Of a stretch of DNA of 9,141 bases, positions 1 through 6,391 are shown one piece after another. The position numbers and the translations under genes are program-made. The notes beneath the pieces were generated by a model. The model was not told where the DNA came from and did not search any database. It saw nothing but the letters and a program-made list of their open reading frames with translations. Source of the stretch: UBA4661 sp002405405 (GTDB lineage: Bacteria; Bacteroidota; Ignavibacteria; Kapaibacteriales; UBA4661); the NCBI GenBank assembly GCA_036847245.1, contig DAIUAL010000135.1:1-9141 (forward strand). The letters run 5' to 3'. How positions within the stretch are numbered: position 1 is the stretch's first letter; each line of letters opens with the position of its first letter.

Positions 1-199
1 TTGATGGCGGTAGTTCTGATTTTCGTGCCTGACTAAGCATCGCTGAGGGTACTGCACCCCACAAAAAGCACACCACCATACAAAGCACCATAATGCGGTG
101 TACTATCGACAATTGTACCGAAAGTCGTGGTGTAGCATACACCACCGGTTGAGCATTGTACTTTTGAGTAAAGCACTGCGGATTATTATTGATCGTCAT
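1..199 (-). CDS. N-terminal part of an exported protein, truncated by the window edge
   Basis: I do not recognise the family. From an ATG at 199-197 the minus strand stays open for 66 codons to the window edge. The start is well supported by a GAGGAG Shine-Dalgarno sequence 5 nt upstream. The protein begins with about 35 mostly polar residues (MTINNNPQC...). A hydrophobic stretch follows at about residues 36-50 (IMVLCMVVCFLWGAV), then small residues (PSAMLSQA) and a polar segment starting ARKSELPPS. This resembles a Sec signal peptide with an unusually long n-region, or an N-terminal membrane anchor; signal peptidase I could cut near SQA. There is no lipobox Leu-x-x-Cys at the right place. 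The first 36 codons may not all be translated, because Met37 and Met41 lie inside the hydrophobic core, but neither has a comparable ribosome site. Export is a sequence-based inference. The function is unknown because the mature part lies outside the window. Confidence 0.7.
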   Translation of the reverse strand, partial: MTINNNPQCFTQKYNAQPVVYATPRLSVQLSIVHRIMVLCMVVCFLWGAVPSAMLSQARKSELPPS

Positions 200-204
200 A
201 ATGA

Positions 205-210
205 CTCCTC
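205..210 (-). promoter_or_regulatory. Shine-Dalgarno site of the left-edge exported protein gene
   Basis: The minus strand reads GAGGAG followed by TCATT and then the ATG at 199. The 5-nt spacing is normal. This site fixes the start of the truncated minus-strand gene, which would otherwise be easy to miss because it has no stop codon inside the window. Confidence 0.65.
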
Positions 211-613
211 AAAAATAAAATGGATTTCGCCCTCAAGACCTGCACCTCCATTATTACTAGCGCAGTATCTTTGCACAGTATGCCCCTCCAAGTTGTCTAG
301 ACGGGAATGGTTCGTACTGTGTGCATGGGAGGAGCGAACGAACAAAATGTTCTTCCCATGCTTTTTTTGTTTTGTTGTCAAGAAGCTGTTATCAAAATTT
401 GAGCATTTCTCTTCGTGTGCCTTTGTCGCAAAAATGTCTTTGCCACACTCTGAACATGAAACTTCAACTAATGCTCATTACTGCTCAATTTACACAACCG
501 ATTTTCGAAAAATAGAGTACATGATAGAGTATGTGGAAAACTTTTTGCAGGCATGTTTTTAGTGCATGAGTTATCGCAAAAATGGATGTTCGGCACCTCA
601 AAAGTCAAGCATG

Positions 614-647
614 ACTTTCCGAATGGTACAGTTTACTTTCCGAATGG
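614..647. repeat. Short tandem duplication, 13-nt identical core at 21-nt period
   Basis: The 13-mer ACTTTCCGAATGG occurs at 614-626 and again at 635-647, exactly 21 nt apart. Read on the plus strand in frame 1 it would encode two FPNG tetrapeptides seven residues apart. The flanks differ between copies, so only the core is conserved. The period equals that of the second duplication at 731-772. Confidence 0.75.
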
Positions 648-730
648 GCAGAATTTACCCATGCTAAAAAATGCGGCGCGAACATACCACGCCGATATGC
701 TTTGTACAAGAGCGCAGAGACCGAATCGGA

Positions 731-772
731 AAAAAATCGTACGAAGTGGTAGAAAAATCGTATGAAGTGGTA
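731..772. repeat. 21-nt tandem duplication, two copies with 19/21 identity
   Basis: Two adjacent 21-nt units, 731-751 and 752-772, share ATCGTA(C/T)GAAGTGGTA and differ at only two positions. A degenerate third unit may follow at 773-793, matching at 13 of 21 positions. In plus frame 2 the two good units read as KSYEVVE repeated. On the minus strand they read as alternating TTSYDF-like residues. The period is a multiple of three, which suits duplication in a formerly coding frame, but no surrounding gene can be defended. Confidence 0.8.
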
Positions 773-853
773 GAAATAGCCGATGAAACGGACAAGCACT
801 TTTTCAAAATAGAGGCATTTTTTGAGCGATTTTTCGACAAGAGTGAATTGTTG

Positions 854-877
854 CACACTGTTTTCCGTAACAGTGTG
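854..877. other. Perfect inverted repeat / stem-loop (9-bp stem, 6-nt loop)
   Basis: CACACTGTT (854-862) and AACAGTGTG (869-877) are exact reverse complements around the loop TTCCGT. A G-T and a T-A pair extend the stem to about 11. No T-run follows on either strand, so it is a poor intrinsic terminator. An operator for a dimeric regulator or a structured RNA element are both possible. It lies about 210 nt upstream of the broken gene at 1091. Confidence 0.6.
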
Positions 878-1025
878 TACAGAGTTCTACACGGTATTTT
901 CAAGAAAAATTGCTGTGCCGATCATGTTATTTCTTCTTGCTCCACTAACTTGCAGTGTCCGATATTATCAATATGCTCTAGGCATTGTCTCTATCATTCT
1001 TTAGGTTTTATTCCTATGCAATACT

Positions 1026-1054
1026 TTGTGGTTCATTCAAAATAATATGATAAT
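1026..1054 (+). promoter_or_regulatory. Possible sigma70-type promoter for the broken gene at 1091
   Basis: TTGTGG (1026-1031) and GATAAT (1049-1054) are separated by 17 nt. The -10 box matches TATAAT at five of six positions, but the -35 box at only three. The site would place transcription initiation near 1061, about 30 nt before the TTG at 1091. AT-rich spacers give such matches by chance, and the lineage may use a different promoter consensus. Confidence 0.22.
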
Positions 1055-1090
1055 CGCACGATAGAATTCCGTAGTAATCGATGCTCGTCA

Positions 1091-1764
1091 TTGGTTGCAT
1101 TCGCGTGTGCTTTGTGTATCGTCATCATGATGTGTTTTGTTTTTCCTGCAATGCTTTCGGCACAGCAAATGATCGATGTCGTCTATCTCAAAAATGGTTC
1201 GATTATTCGCGGTGTCATCGTTGAGCAAGTTCCCAATAAATCATTAACGATTAAAACAGCCGATGGTAATGTCTTTGTGTTACAATTGTAAGACATCGAA
1301 AAAATGACCCGCGAAGAACAGACAAAAGGGCTACGCTCCTACAACGAAAACAAAGAAACAATCGAAGACCCTGCGGTGAGTTCAGTGTATTTAGAACTCG
1401 GAGGTAATGCTATAGCATACTCAGTCAATTATGACCGCATGTATGACAACAAATATGTTCTGCGGGCAGGCATTGGATATTTTACTATTGATAATGCTGG
1501 CATTGCAACTATTCCACTTACGGGAAGCTATGTGTTTGGGCGTGGAGCAAGCAAGTTTGAAATTGGTCTTGGTGCAACCATTCTTACAGCGGGCAGTATA
1601 TCGGAGGACTCAATATTGCTTCTGCAACTGTCGGTACAGGCATTCTTGCCTATCGTTACCATCCAAAAGACGGTGGAGTTTTTATCCGAGCAGGTTTTAC
1701 GCCGATTTTTAATAGTAATAGCTTTGTTCCTTGGCCCGGACTTGCTATTGGTATTTCTTTCTAA
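1091..1764 (+). pseudogene. Outer-membrane beta-barrel-like protein, broken by a stop and a frameshift
   Basis: One former protein is spread over two frames. Frame 2 from about 1091 encodes a signal peptide (hydrophobic CALCIVIMMCFVFPAMLSAQQ-like) and then DVVYLKNGSIIRGVIVEQ and TADGNVFVLQL. An in-frame TAA at 1289-1291 interrupts it. The same frame resumes at once with DIEKMTREEQ, a linker, and beta-strand-like segments (SSVYLELGG, YDNKYVLRAGIGYF, FEIGLGATIL). Near 1585-1597 the homologous reading jumps to frame 1 (-1). It continues QYIGGLNIASATVGTGILAYRYHPKDGG, FIRAGFTPIF and PWPGLAIGISF, then TAA at 1762-1764. The closing aromatic residue and alternating strands fit an outer-membrane barrel; the N-terminal module is of the kind seen in secreted Bacteroidota/Ignavibacteria proteins. 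No ATG starts the frame cleanly, only the TTG at 1091. Decay is the simplest reading; sequencing error is the alternative. The molecular role is unknown. Confidence 0.8.
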
Positions 1765-1781
1765 TTCTTTCTTCTCCGCCC

Positions 1782-2405
1782 ATGTACACACCGCCATATT
1801 ATCGTATTGATGATGTTGCAACTATTCATGCATTTATCATGGAGCATAGTTTTGCAACCGTGGTTACTGCGAGCGAGGGGCATATTGTAACTACGCATAT
1901 TCCTGTCGAGATCGAAGGCGATCCGCAAGGGCAATGGACATTAGTCGGTCATGTGTCGCGTGCAAATCCCCATTGGCGAGCCTTTGCAGGAAGCACCGAT
2001 ACAGTTGTGATGTTTATGGGACCCCACGCGTACATCTCATCTTCGCGTTATGAACAGCCGAATGTCCCTACATGGAATTATACTGCTGTGCATTGTCGTG
2101 GTACCATTGCTTTGATTGATAACGATGAAGTTTTGCGGCAATCTCTGCGGACAATGATGCAGAAATATGAATCCCCATCATCGGGGCTTACTTTCGATAC
2201 TTTGCCGGAGCATGTTATCAATCAGCAAATACGCGGTATTGTGGGATTTACGATAACGGTTGAAACAGTCGAAGCAAAATTTAAACTCTCACAGAATCGC
2301 TCCGCACGCGATTATGAGACAATAATACACCAGTTAGACGAAGGTGGTTCTGCCTCCGAACGTGAAGTGGTTGCGTATATGCATAAACATTCGCCATTTT
2401 TGTAA
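1782..2405 (+). CDS. PaiB-like FMN-binding negative transcriptional regulator family protein
   Basis: The 207-residue product matches the usual length of the PaiB family, flavin-reductase-like split-barrel proteins. In Bacillus, PaiB is linked to repression of sporulation and degradative-enzyme genes. The start at 1782 gives the family's typical opening (MYTPPYYRIDDVATIHAFI, then FATVV); the open frame extends further upstream to a weaker alternative start at 1731. Family motifs in order are HWRAF (about residues 67-71), GPHAYISSSRYEQPNVPTWNY with AVH (about 84-107), and a C-terminal GIVGFTI followed by KFKLSQNRS. The PTWNY-AVH and KLSQNRS blocks are the most diagnostic. No Shine-Dalgarno sequence precedes the ATG. 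The gene begins 17 nt after the pseudogene's final stop, and glyA starts 57 nt downstream, so it may be cotranscribed with glyA. Family assignment is firm. The regulatory role is known only for distant relatives, so a flavin-binding or detoxification function is equally possible here. Confidence 0.85.
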   Translation: MYTPPYYRIDDVATIHAFIMEHSFATVVTASEGHIVTTHIPVEIEGDPQGQWTLVGHVSRANPHWRAFAGSTDTVVMFMGPHAYISSSRYEQPNVPTWNYTAVHCRGTIALIDNDEVLRQSLRTMMQKYESPSSGLTFDTLPEHVINQQIRGIVGFTITVETVEAKFKLSQNRSARDYETIIHQLDEGGSASEREVVAYMHKHSPFL

Positions 2406-2462
2406 GCACTATTGTGTAGGCACTTTTGTTGATGCTCTTTTTTTCTCACTCACAGGATTTTT

Positions 2463-3761
2463 ATGTACACACAGATTCAAGCACAAGACCCCGAACTTTT
2501 TGCCGCCTTGCAGGGCGAGTCAGATCGCCAACGATACAAACTTGAATTAATCGCCAGCGAAAACTATACCTCGCCGGCGGTAATGGAAGCACAAGGTTCA
2601 AACCTGACAAATAAATATGCTGAGGGGTATCCGGGCAGACGCTATTATGGTGGCTGCGAATGGGTCGATGTTGCGGAAAATCTTGCTATTGCACGCGCAA
2701 AAGAACTCTTCGGCGCGGAGTATGCGAATGTTCAGCCGAATAGTGGCTCCACGGCAAATATGGCAGTGTACTATTCGTTTCTCAATTTTGGTGACACTAT
2801 CTTGGGGATGGATCTCTCGCATGGCGGTCACTTGACGCATGGTTCGCCCGTCAATTTTTCGGGGAAATTTTACAAGTTTGTTCCGTATGGTTTGGATAAA
2901 GAAACGCAGCGTATCGACTACAATAAAGTTGCCGATCTTGCTAAACAACATAAGCCTAAAATGATTACTGTTGGCGCATCCGCATATTCACGGGAGATTG
3001 ATTACAAAGCATTTTCAGAGATTGCAAAATCGGTTGGCGCATTTCTTTTTGCTGATATAGCACATCCTGCGGGTTTGATTGCCAAAGGGCACTTGCAATC
3101 GCCGATTCCCTATGCCGATGTTGTGGCTTCCACTACGCATAAAACACTGCGCGGACCACGTTCGGGAATCATTTTATTGGGTAAAGATTTTGAAAATCCA
3201 TTCGGTATTGTCGCACCGAAATCAGGACGTACTAAAATGATGAGTGAAATCATCGATTCTTGGGTGATGCCCGGTGTACAAGGGGGACCGCTCATGCATG
3301 TGATCGCCGCAAAAGCAGTCGCATTCAAGGAAAATCTAACTCAAGAATTTTATGACTATACGGCTCAAGTCATCAAGAATGCACAAGCATTGGCAAATGC
3401 ACTTATGGGTTATGGCTTTACGATCATTTCCGGCGGCACGGATAATCACTGCATGTTGATTGATTTGCGCAACAAAGGTATCAGTGGAAAACAAGGCGAC
3501 GAAGCGCTCGATAAAGCCGGTATTACCTGTAACAAAAACATGGTACCCTATGATGATAAACCTGCGTTGGTAACATCCGGTATTCGCTTAGGTACACCGG
3601 CGATTACAACACGTGGTATGAATGAACAAGACATGGCAACGATTGCGGGATTTATCAATACCGTGATTGATAATCATCAGAATGAAGCTGTCTTGGCGGA
3701 TGTAAAAAACAGAGTCAAGGAATTTTGCGGTCAGTTTCCGGTAGTAGCAAAACAAAGCTAA
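2463..3761 (+). CDS. glyA: Serine hydroxymethyltransferase
   Basis: This cytosolic PLP enzyme converts serine and tetrahydrofolate to glycine and 5,10-methylene-tetrahydrofolate, the main source of one-carbon units. The 432-residue protein is complete. Visible motifs are the substrate-site LIASENYTS (about 29-37), NKYAEGYPGRRYYGG (50-64), LSHGGHLTHG (118-127), ADIAHPAGL (197-205), and the PLP-binding STTHKTLRGPRSG, where Lys227 should form the Schiff base. Between the lysine and PGVQGGPLMH (270-279) lies a stretch longer than in the E. coli enzyme (KDFENPFGIVAPKSGRTKMM...). In my recollection this is typical of Bacteroidota-type SHMT. The start has an AGGA site 5 nt upstream (2454-2457). The gene is followed within 40 nt by a strong intrinsic terminator and is probably the last gene of a short unit with paiB. 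Confidence 0.97.
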   Translation: MYTQIQAQDPELFAALQGESDRQRYKLELIASENYTSPAVMEAQGSNLTNKYAEGYPGRRYYGGCEWVDVAENLAIARAKELFGAEYANVQPNSGSTANMAVYYSFLNFGDTILGMDLSHGGHLTHGSPVNFSGKFYKFVPYGLDKETQRIDYNKVADLAKQHKPKMITVGASAYSREIDYKAFSEIAKSVGAFLFADIAHPAGLIAKGHLQSPIPYADVVASTTHKTLRGPRSGIILLGKDFENPFGIVAPKSGRTKMMSEIIDSWVMPGVQGGPLMHVIAAKAVAFKENLTQEFYDYTAQVIKNAQALANALMGYGFTIISGGTDNHCMLIDLRNKGISGKQGDEALDKAGITCNKNMVPYDDKPALVTSGIRLGTPAITTRGMNEQDMATIAGFINTVIDNHQNEAVLADVKNRVKEFCGQFPVVAKQS

Positions 3762-3794
3762 GACGAACGAAAACCACGATGATCAGGAAGCAAT

Positions 3795-3835
3795 AAAAAA
3801 GAGACTGTCCTTGTGAGGGCAGTCTCTTTGTGTTT
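3795..3835. terminator. Bidirectional intrinsic terminator shared by glyA and the transketolase unit
   Basis: GAGACTGTCC (3801-3810) pairs with GGGCAGTCTC (3817-3826) as a 10-bp stem with one G-T pair, around the loop TTGTGA. Six A residues precede it (3795-3800) and TTTGTGTTTGTT follows. It therefore works on both strands: for glyA it gives a somewhat mixed T-tract, and for the convergent minus-strand genes a clean run of T. Confidence 0.92.
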
Positions 3836-3902
3836 GTTAGTCGCCAATACTGTCTTGTTTGCTGATTATTCACCAAACAGTGTTTTGGGAATCAATGCGA
3901 TG

Positions 3903-4136
3903 CTACCACTTTTTGGGTGGTGCAGGATTTACACGGCGCATGAGCTTAAGAATTTCATTCGGCTCTTGATGCGCTAAATCCTGAATCGACGATTGGCGTT
4001 TGCGTTGCGCTTCGCGGGCGATTTCATCATCGCTGGGCAGTGGACGTGCCGTTGCAGCAGGGAGTTTCAAATCGGGTCGCATTTCGCGCCATTGCTTGCG
4101 CATTTCTTCTAGTTTTTTCATATGATCGTTCGTCAT
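3903..4136 (-). CDS. Small charged hypothetical protein (77 residues) downstream of the transketolase genes
   Basis: I do not recognise this family. The ATG at 4136 has an AAGGAG site 8 nt upstream, which favours it over other starts. The product is highly charged. A probable helix (KKLEEMRKQWREMR, about residues 7-20) is followed by a Pro/Ala segment (DLKLPAATARPLPSDD), a second basic-acidic helix (EIAREAQRKRQSSIQDLAHQ) and a tail ending NPAPPKKW. It has no Cys and no membrane segment. The frame stays open upstream and reads FVLLLILQGAHA directly before the Met, which looks like a signal peptide with an A-x-A cleavage site. If translation began at the TTG at 4175, the product would be a 90-residue exported protein. 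It lies 129 nt after the transketolase C-subunit gene and ends about 75 nt before the terminator, so it is probably in that unit. Function is unknown. Confidence 0.6.
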   Translation of the reverse strand: MTNDHMKKLEEMRKQWREMRPDLKLPAATARPLPSDDEIAREAQRKRQSSIQDLAHQEPNEILKLMRRVNPAPPKKW

Positions 4137-4144
4137 GGCATGTG

Positions 4145-4150
4145 CTCCTT
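4145..4150 (-). promoter_or_regulatory. Shine-Dalgarno site deciding the start of the small charged protein
   Basis: The minus strand reads AAGGAG, then 8 nt, then ATG at 4136. This is the only good ribosome site near this gene and supports the 77-residue form. The same bases would encode Gln-Gly-Ala at the end of a signal peptide if the upstream TTG at 4175 were used. Confidence 0.55.
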
Positions 4151-4265
4151 GGAGAATGAGAAGTAAAACAAACAAAGGAAATGAATACGCTGTTTATGAA
4201 TACGTACTATTTACAAGATTTGTGCCGAAACTGATATATCAACACTGTGCCATGATTTCGATTTT

Positions 4266-5276
4266 TTATTCTGAGAATCGACTGATGTCTTTGACTTTGC
4301 GGATAGCATCAGAGTACTGCTTGTCGCGCCGTGCGATGGCTGTGAGCGCGGAAGCATAGATACTGTGCCATGTCAAGCCGAAGTGTTCGAGCAATTCGCG
4401 TGGCTCGCCGCTCTCGCCGAAGCGATCGGGCATCCCGACAAATTCCATCGGCACAGGATGATTTTTTACGACAACTTCTGCAACAGCACTACCCAAGCCA
4501 CCATGAACTTGATGCTCTTCGGCAGTAACAATCGCGCCACAATCGCGTGCCGCACTGACGATAGCTTCTTCGTCAATTGGTTTAATCCACGCACCATTGA
4601 GAACGCGTGCTGAAATACCATGACGCTTGTGTAATTCTTCTGCTGCAAGCAGGGCTTCCCAAACCATTACGCCGCAAGCAATCAGAGCAATGTCTGTTCC
4701 CTCACGAAAGACGGGCATTTTGCCTAAAGCAAAAGGTGTATTTTCGGTGGTGAACATCGTTTGATTATCCCGTCCAAAGCGGATATATGCAGGACCAAAT
4801 GTTTCGCCAACAAGAATAGTCGCTTTCCGTGTTTCTTCGTAGTCGCAAGGTGCAACGAGCATAAGATGAGGCAGTGCTCGTAAGAAAGCAATGTCTTCGA
4901 GGACTTGGTGTGTTGCACCGTCCGGACCAACGGTTACACCGGAGTGAGAGCCGCCAATTTTGACATTAGCTTCGTTATAGCACATTGAGATGCGAATTTG
5001 GTCGGCATTACGTAGAGCCGCGAATGCGCCATAGCTTGAAAAGAAAGGGATTTTGCCCGATAATGCCAAGCCGGTTGCGACAGTTGTTGCATTTTGTTCG
5101 GCAACGCCAACCGAAAAGAAACGATCAGGGAATTTTTCTTTGAAAACGGAAGTCATCACTGAGCCGGTAACGTCTGCACCAATGGCGACAACATTACTAT
5201 GGCGTTCACCGAGTGTCAATAAACCTTGACCAAAGCCATGACGTGTGGGTTTTGATCCTAAATTTTGAAAGTTCAT
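4266..5276 (-). CDS. Transketolase, C-terminal subunit
   Basis: This is the pyrimidine-binding and C-terminal half of a two-gene transketolase, 336 residues, complete. With its partner it should transfer two-carbon ketol units between sugar phosphates in the cytosolic non-oxidative pentose phosphate pathway, using thiamine diphosphate and Mg2+. The pyrimidine domain covers about residues 5-170. SVGVAEQNATTVATGLAL contains the conserved glutamate (Glu60) that activates the cofactor. Next come PFFSSYGAFAALRNADQIR and a GGSHSGVTVGPDGATHQ loop, then the C-terminal domain from about 190 with TAEEHQVHGGLGSAVAEV. I chose the ATG at 5276 because it gives the usual opening (MNFQNLGSKPTRHGFG); a TTG at 5288 would add four residues. 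There is no clear ribosome site. The N-subunit gene ends 84 nt upstream on the same strand. DXS and the pyruvate dehydrogenase beta subunit share this fold, but the adjacent N-half makes transketolase by far the best call. Confidence 0.93.
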   Translation of the reverse strand: MNFQNLGSKPTRHGFGQGLLTLGERHSNVVAIGADVTGSVMTSVFKEKFPDRFFSVGVAEQNATTVATGLALSGKIPFFSSYGAFAALRNADQIRISMCYNEANVKIGGSHSGVTVGPDGATHQVLEDIAFLRALPHLMLVAPCDYEETRKATILVGETFGPAYIRFGRDNQTMFTTENTPFALGKMPVFREGTDIALIACGVMVWEALLAAEELHKRHGISARVLNGAWIKPIDEEAIVSAARDCGAIVTAEEHQVHGGLGSAVAEVVVKNHPVPMEFVGMPDRFGESGEPRELLEHFGLTWHSIYASALTAIARRDKQYSDAIRKVKDISRFSE

Positions 5277-5360
5277 GAGAGAATACAAAAGGGAGTAAAA
5301 AGAGAGAACACCAAGAAAAAATCAAAGCAAAGAATGTTTTCAGAATGCGAGAAGGTGAGA

Positions 5361-6212
5361 TTATACCAATTCGCCCAATGCTTTTTCAGCTTGTTCAGCT
5401 GATGGGGGTTTACCATGCCACTCATAGCGGTCATGCATAAAGGAAACACCTTTGCCCATAAAAGTCTTAGCAATAATACAGGTGGGTTTACCTGTTTTGT
5501 TGGTATGGTTAGCGATAAACTTATTGAATGCCATGTAAATTTCATCATAGTTGTGTCCATCAATTACGATAGTATCGAAGCCAAATGCTTGACATTTATC
5601 GGCAAGGGGATACACACTCATAATATCTTTGACACGACCGTCAATTTGGCAGTCATTGTTGTCAATAATCCAACAGAAGTTATCCAAACCAAAGTGTGCC
5701 GCTGACATTGCCGCTTCCCAGCACGAACCCTCTTGCAGTTCACCATCGCCTGTAAGCGTAACAACACGGCGCGAATTACGATCGACGAGTTTATCACTGA
5801 TCGCCATGCCAACTGCAATCGAAATACCATGACCAAGTGATCCTGTTGATGTTTCGATACCCGGTAATTTCATGTCAAAACCGGGATGCCCTTGTAAGCG
5901 CGAACCCAATTTCCGCAGAGTCAGTAACTCTTCTCGATCGAAATATCCGGCATTGGCAAGAATGGCATAGAGTACAGGGCACATATGTCCTGCACTCAAT
6001 ACAAAGCGGTCGCGATCTGCCCACTGCCAATTGGTAGGGTCATGGCGAAGGATACCACCGAAATACAGCACAGAGAGGATGTCGGTTGAGCCGAGTGGTC
6101 CGCCACTATGACCGGATTTTGCCGGAAGAAGTGCGCGGATAATATCACGCCGAATCTGCGTTGCAATTTCGTGCAATTCAGTGTTGGTACGTTGTTTGTT
6201 ATCTATAGACAT
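5361..6212 (-). CDS. Transketolase, N-terminal subunit
   Basis: This is the diphosphate-binding half of the split transketolase, 283 residues, complete. It binds the thiamine diphosphate phosphates and Mg2+. Visible motifs are SGHSGGPLGSTDIL (His35 region), LSAGHMCPVLYA (His76), LQGHPGFD (His109), STGSLGHGISIAVGMA (His128), and the cofactor motif GDGELQEGSCWEA...IIDNND, with Gly155-Asp156-Gly157 and Asn185/Asn186 as expected metal and phosphate contacts. The tail ends after the EWHGKPPS block, as in other N-subunits, so it is a natural half rather than a truncated full-length enzyme. The start ATG at 6212 fits the family, but no Shine-Dalgarno sequence precedes it. It is the first gene of a leftward unit, followed by the C-subunit and a small unknown gene. 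It is divergent from flhF across 179 nt. Confidence 0.95.
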   Translation of the reverse strand: MSIDNKQRTNTELHEIATQIRRDIIRALLPAKSGHSGGPLGSTDILSVLYFGGILRHDPTNWQWADRDRFVLSAGHMCPVLYAILANAGYFDREELLTLRKLGSRLQGHPGFDMKLPGIETSTGSLGHGISIAVGMAISDKLVDRNSRRVVTLTGDGELQEGSCWEAAMSAAHFGLDNFCWIIDNNDCQIDGRVKDIMSVYPLADKCQAFGFDTIVIDGHNYDEIYMAFNKFIANHTNKTGKPTCIIAKTFMGKGVSFMHDRYEWHGKPPSAEQAEKALGELV

Positions 6213-6391
6213 ACAGTGTGTTAAAAATGAAATAAAGCATGAAAAAACATGAAGGATATACCGGTGTGGCTGTTAGCGTAACCCAATTTACGACTTTCAA
6301 AGAAGTTGCGGAGGGCTGTGCGAAAAACAGCATCAATTATTTCGGTAATTTGTGTCTTGTTCGATCTGCTTGAACTTGTGATGATAATGCT
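6213..6391. other. Divergent spacer between the transketolase unit and flhF
   Basis: This spacer must hold the promoters, or run-through context, for two diverging units. A GATAAT hexamer at 6383-6388 would suit a -10 box, but it sits too close to the flhF start at 6392 and has no well-spaced -35 box. A 44-codon open frame from 6239 lacks a ribosome site and is probably not a gene. I could not place a convincing promoter on either strand. Confidence 0.4.

Larger units (their letters stand above)
200..1090. other. Gene-poor spacer of about 890 nt with repeats and a hairpin
   Basis: No reading frame here looks like a real gene. The open frames on both strands are short, rich in Cys, His, Phe and Arg, lack ribosome sites and show no recognisable domain. 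Several overlap each other in different frames. The stretch separates the minus-strand exported-protein gene from the broken plus-strand gene at 1091, so promoters for both must lie in it. It contains two short tandem duplications with the same 21-nt period (614-647 and 731-772) and a 9-bp perfect stem-loop (854-877). It may be a decayed coding region, a non-coding RNA locus or plain intergenic DNA; the sequence alone does not decide. Confidence 0.55.

Noticed and set aside
127..145. 8-bp inverted repeat GTGGTGTA / TACACCAC with a 3-nt loop
   Set aside because: It lies inside the coding part of the left-edge gene, and no follow-on T-run or regulatory context supports a function.
210..300. Possible promoter boxes for the left-edge gene (TTGGAG/GATACT and a TATTTTTG resembling a Bacteroidota -7 box, minus strand)
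   Set aside because: The first pair matches only weakly. The second abuts the ribosome site and lacks a correctly spaced upstream element.
98..562. Plus-strand open frame of 154 codons
   Set aside because: It overlaps the minus-strand gene that has a strong ribosome site, is rich in Cys, Phe, His and Arg in an unprotein-like pattern, and has no ribosome site or domain.
605..903. Minus-strand open frames across the 21-nt repeat (YFYHFIRFF- or TTSYDF-like)
   Set aside because: Two overlapping frames are equally open because of the repeat; neither has a start site or recognisable family.
671..1045. Plus-strand open frame of 124 codons containing KSYEVVE repeated
   Set aside because: No ribosome site. 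The second half is Cys/His-rich and unlike a folded protein, and other frames over the same region are equally open. The repeat is reported, but not a gene.
1289..1291. Stop-codon readthrough or recoding to make the outer-membrane-like protein functional
   Set aside because: The stop is TAA, there is no obvious recoding structure, and a second lesion (the frameshift) follows; decay or sequence error is simpler.
6239..6373. Short plus-strand open frame of 44 codons upstream of flhF
   Set aside because: No ribosome site and no recognisable features; it fills the divergent promoter region.
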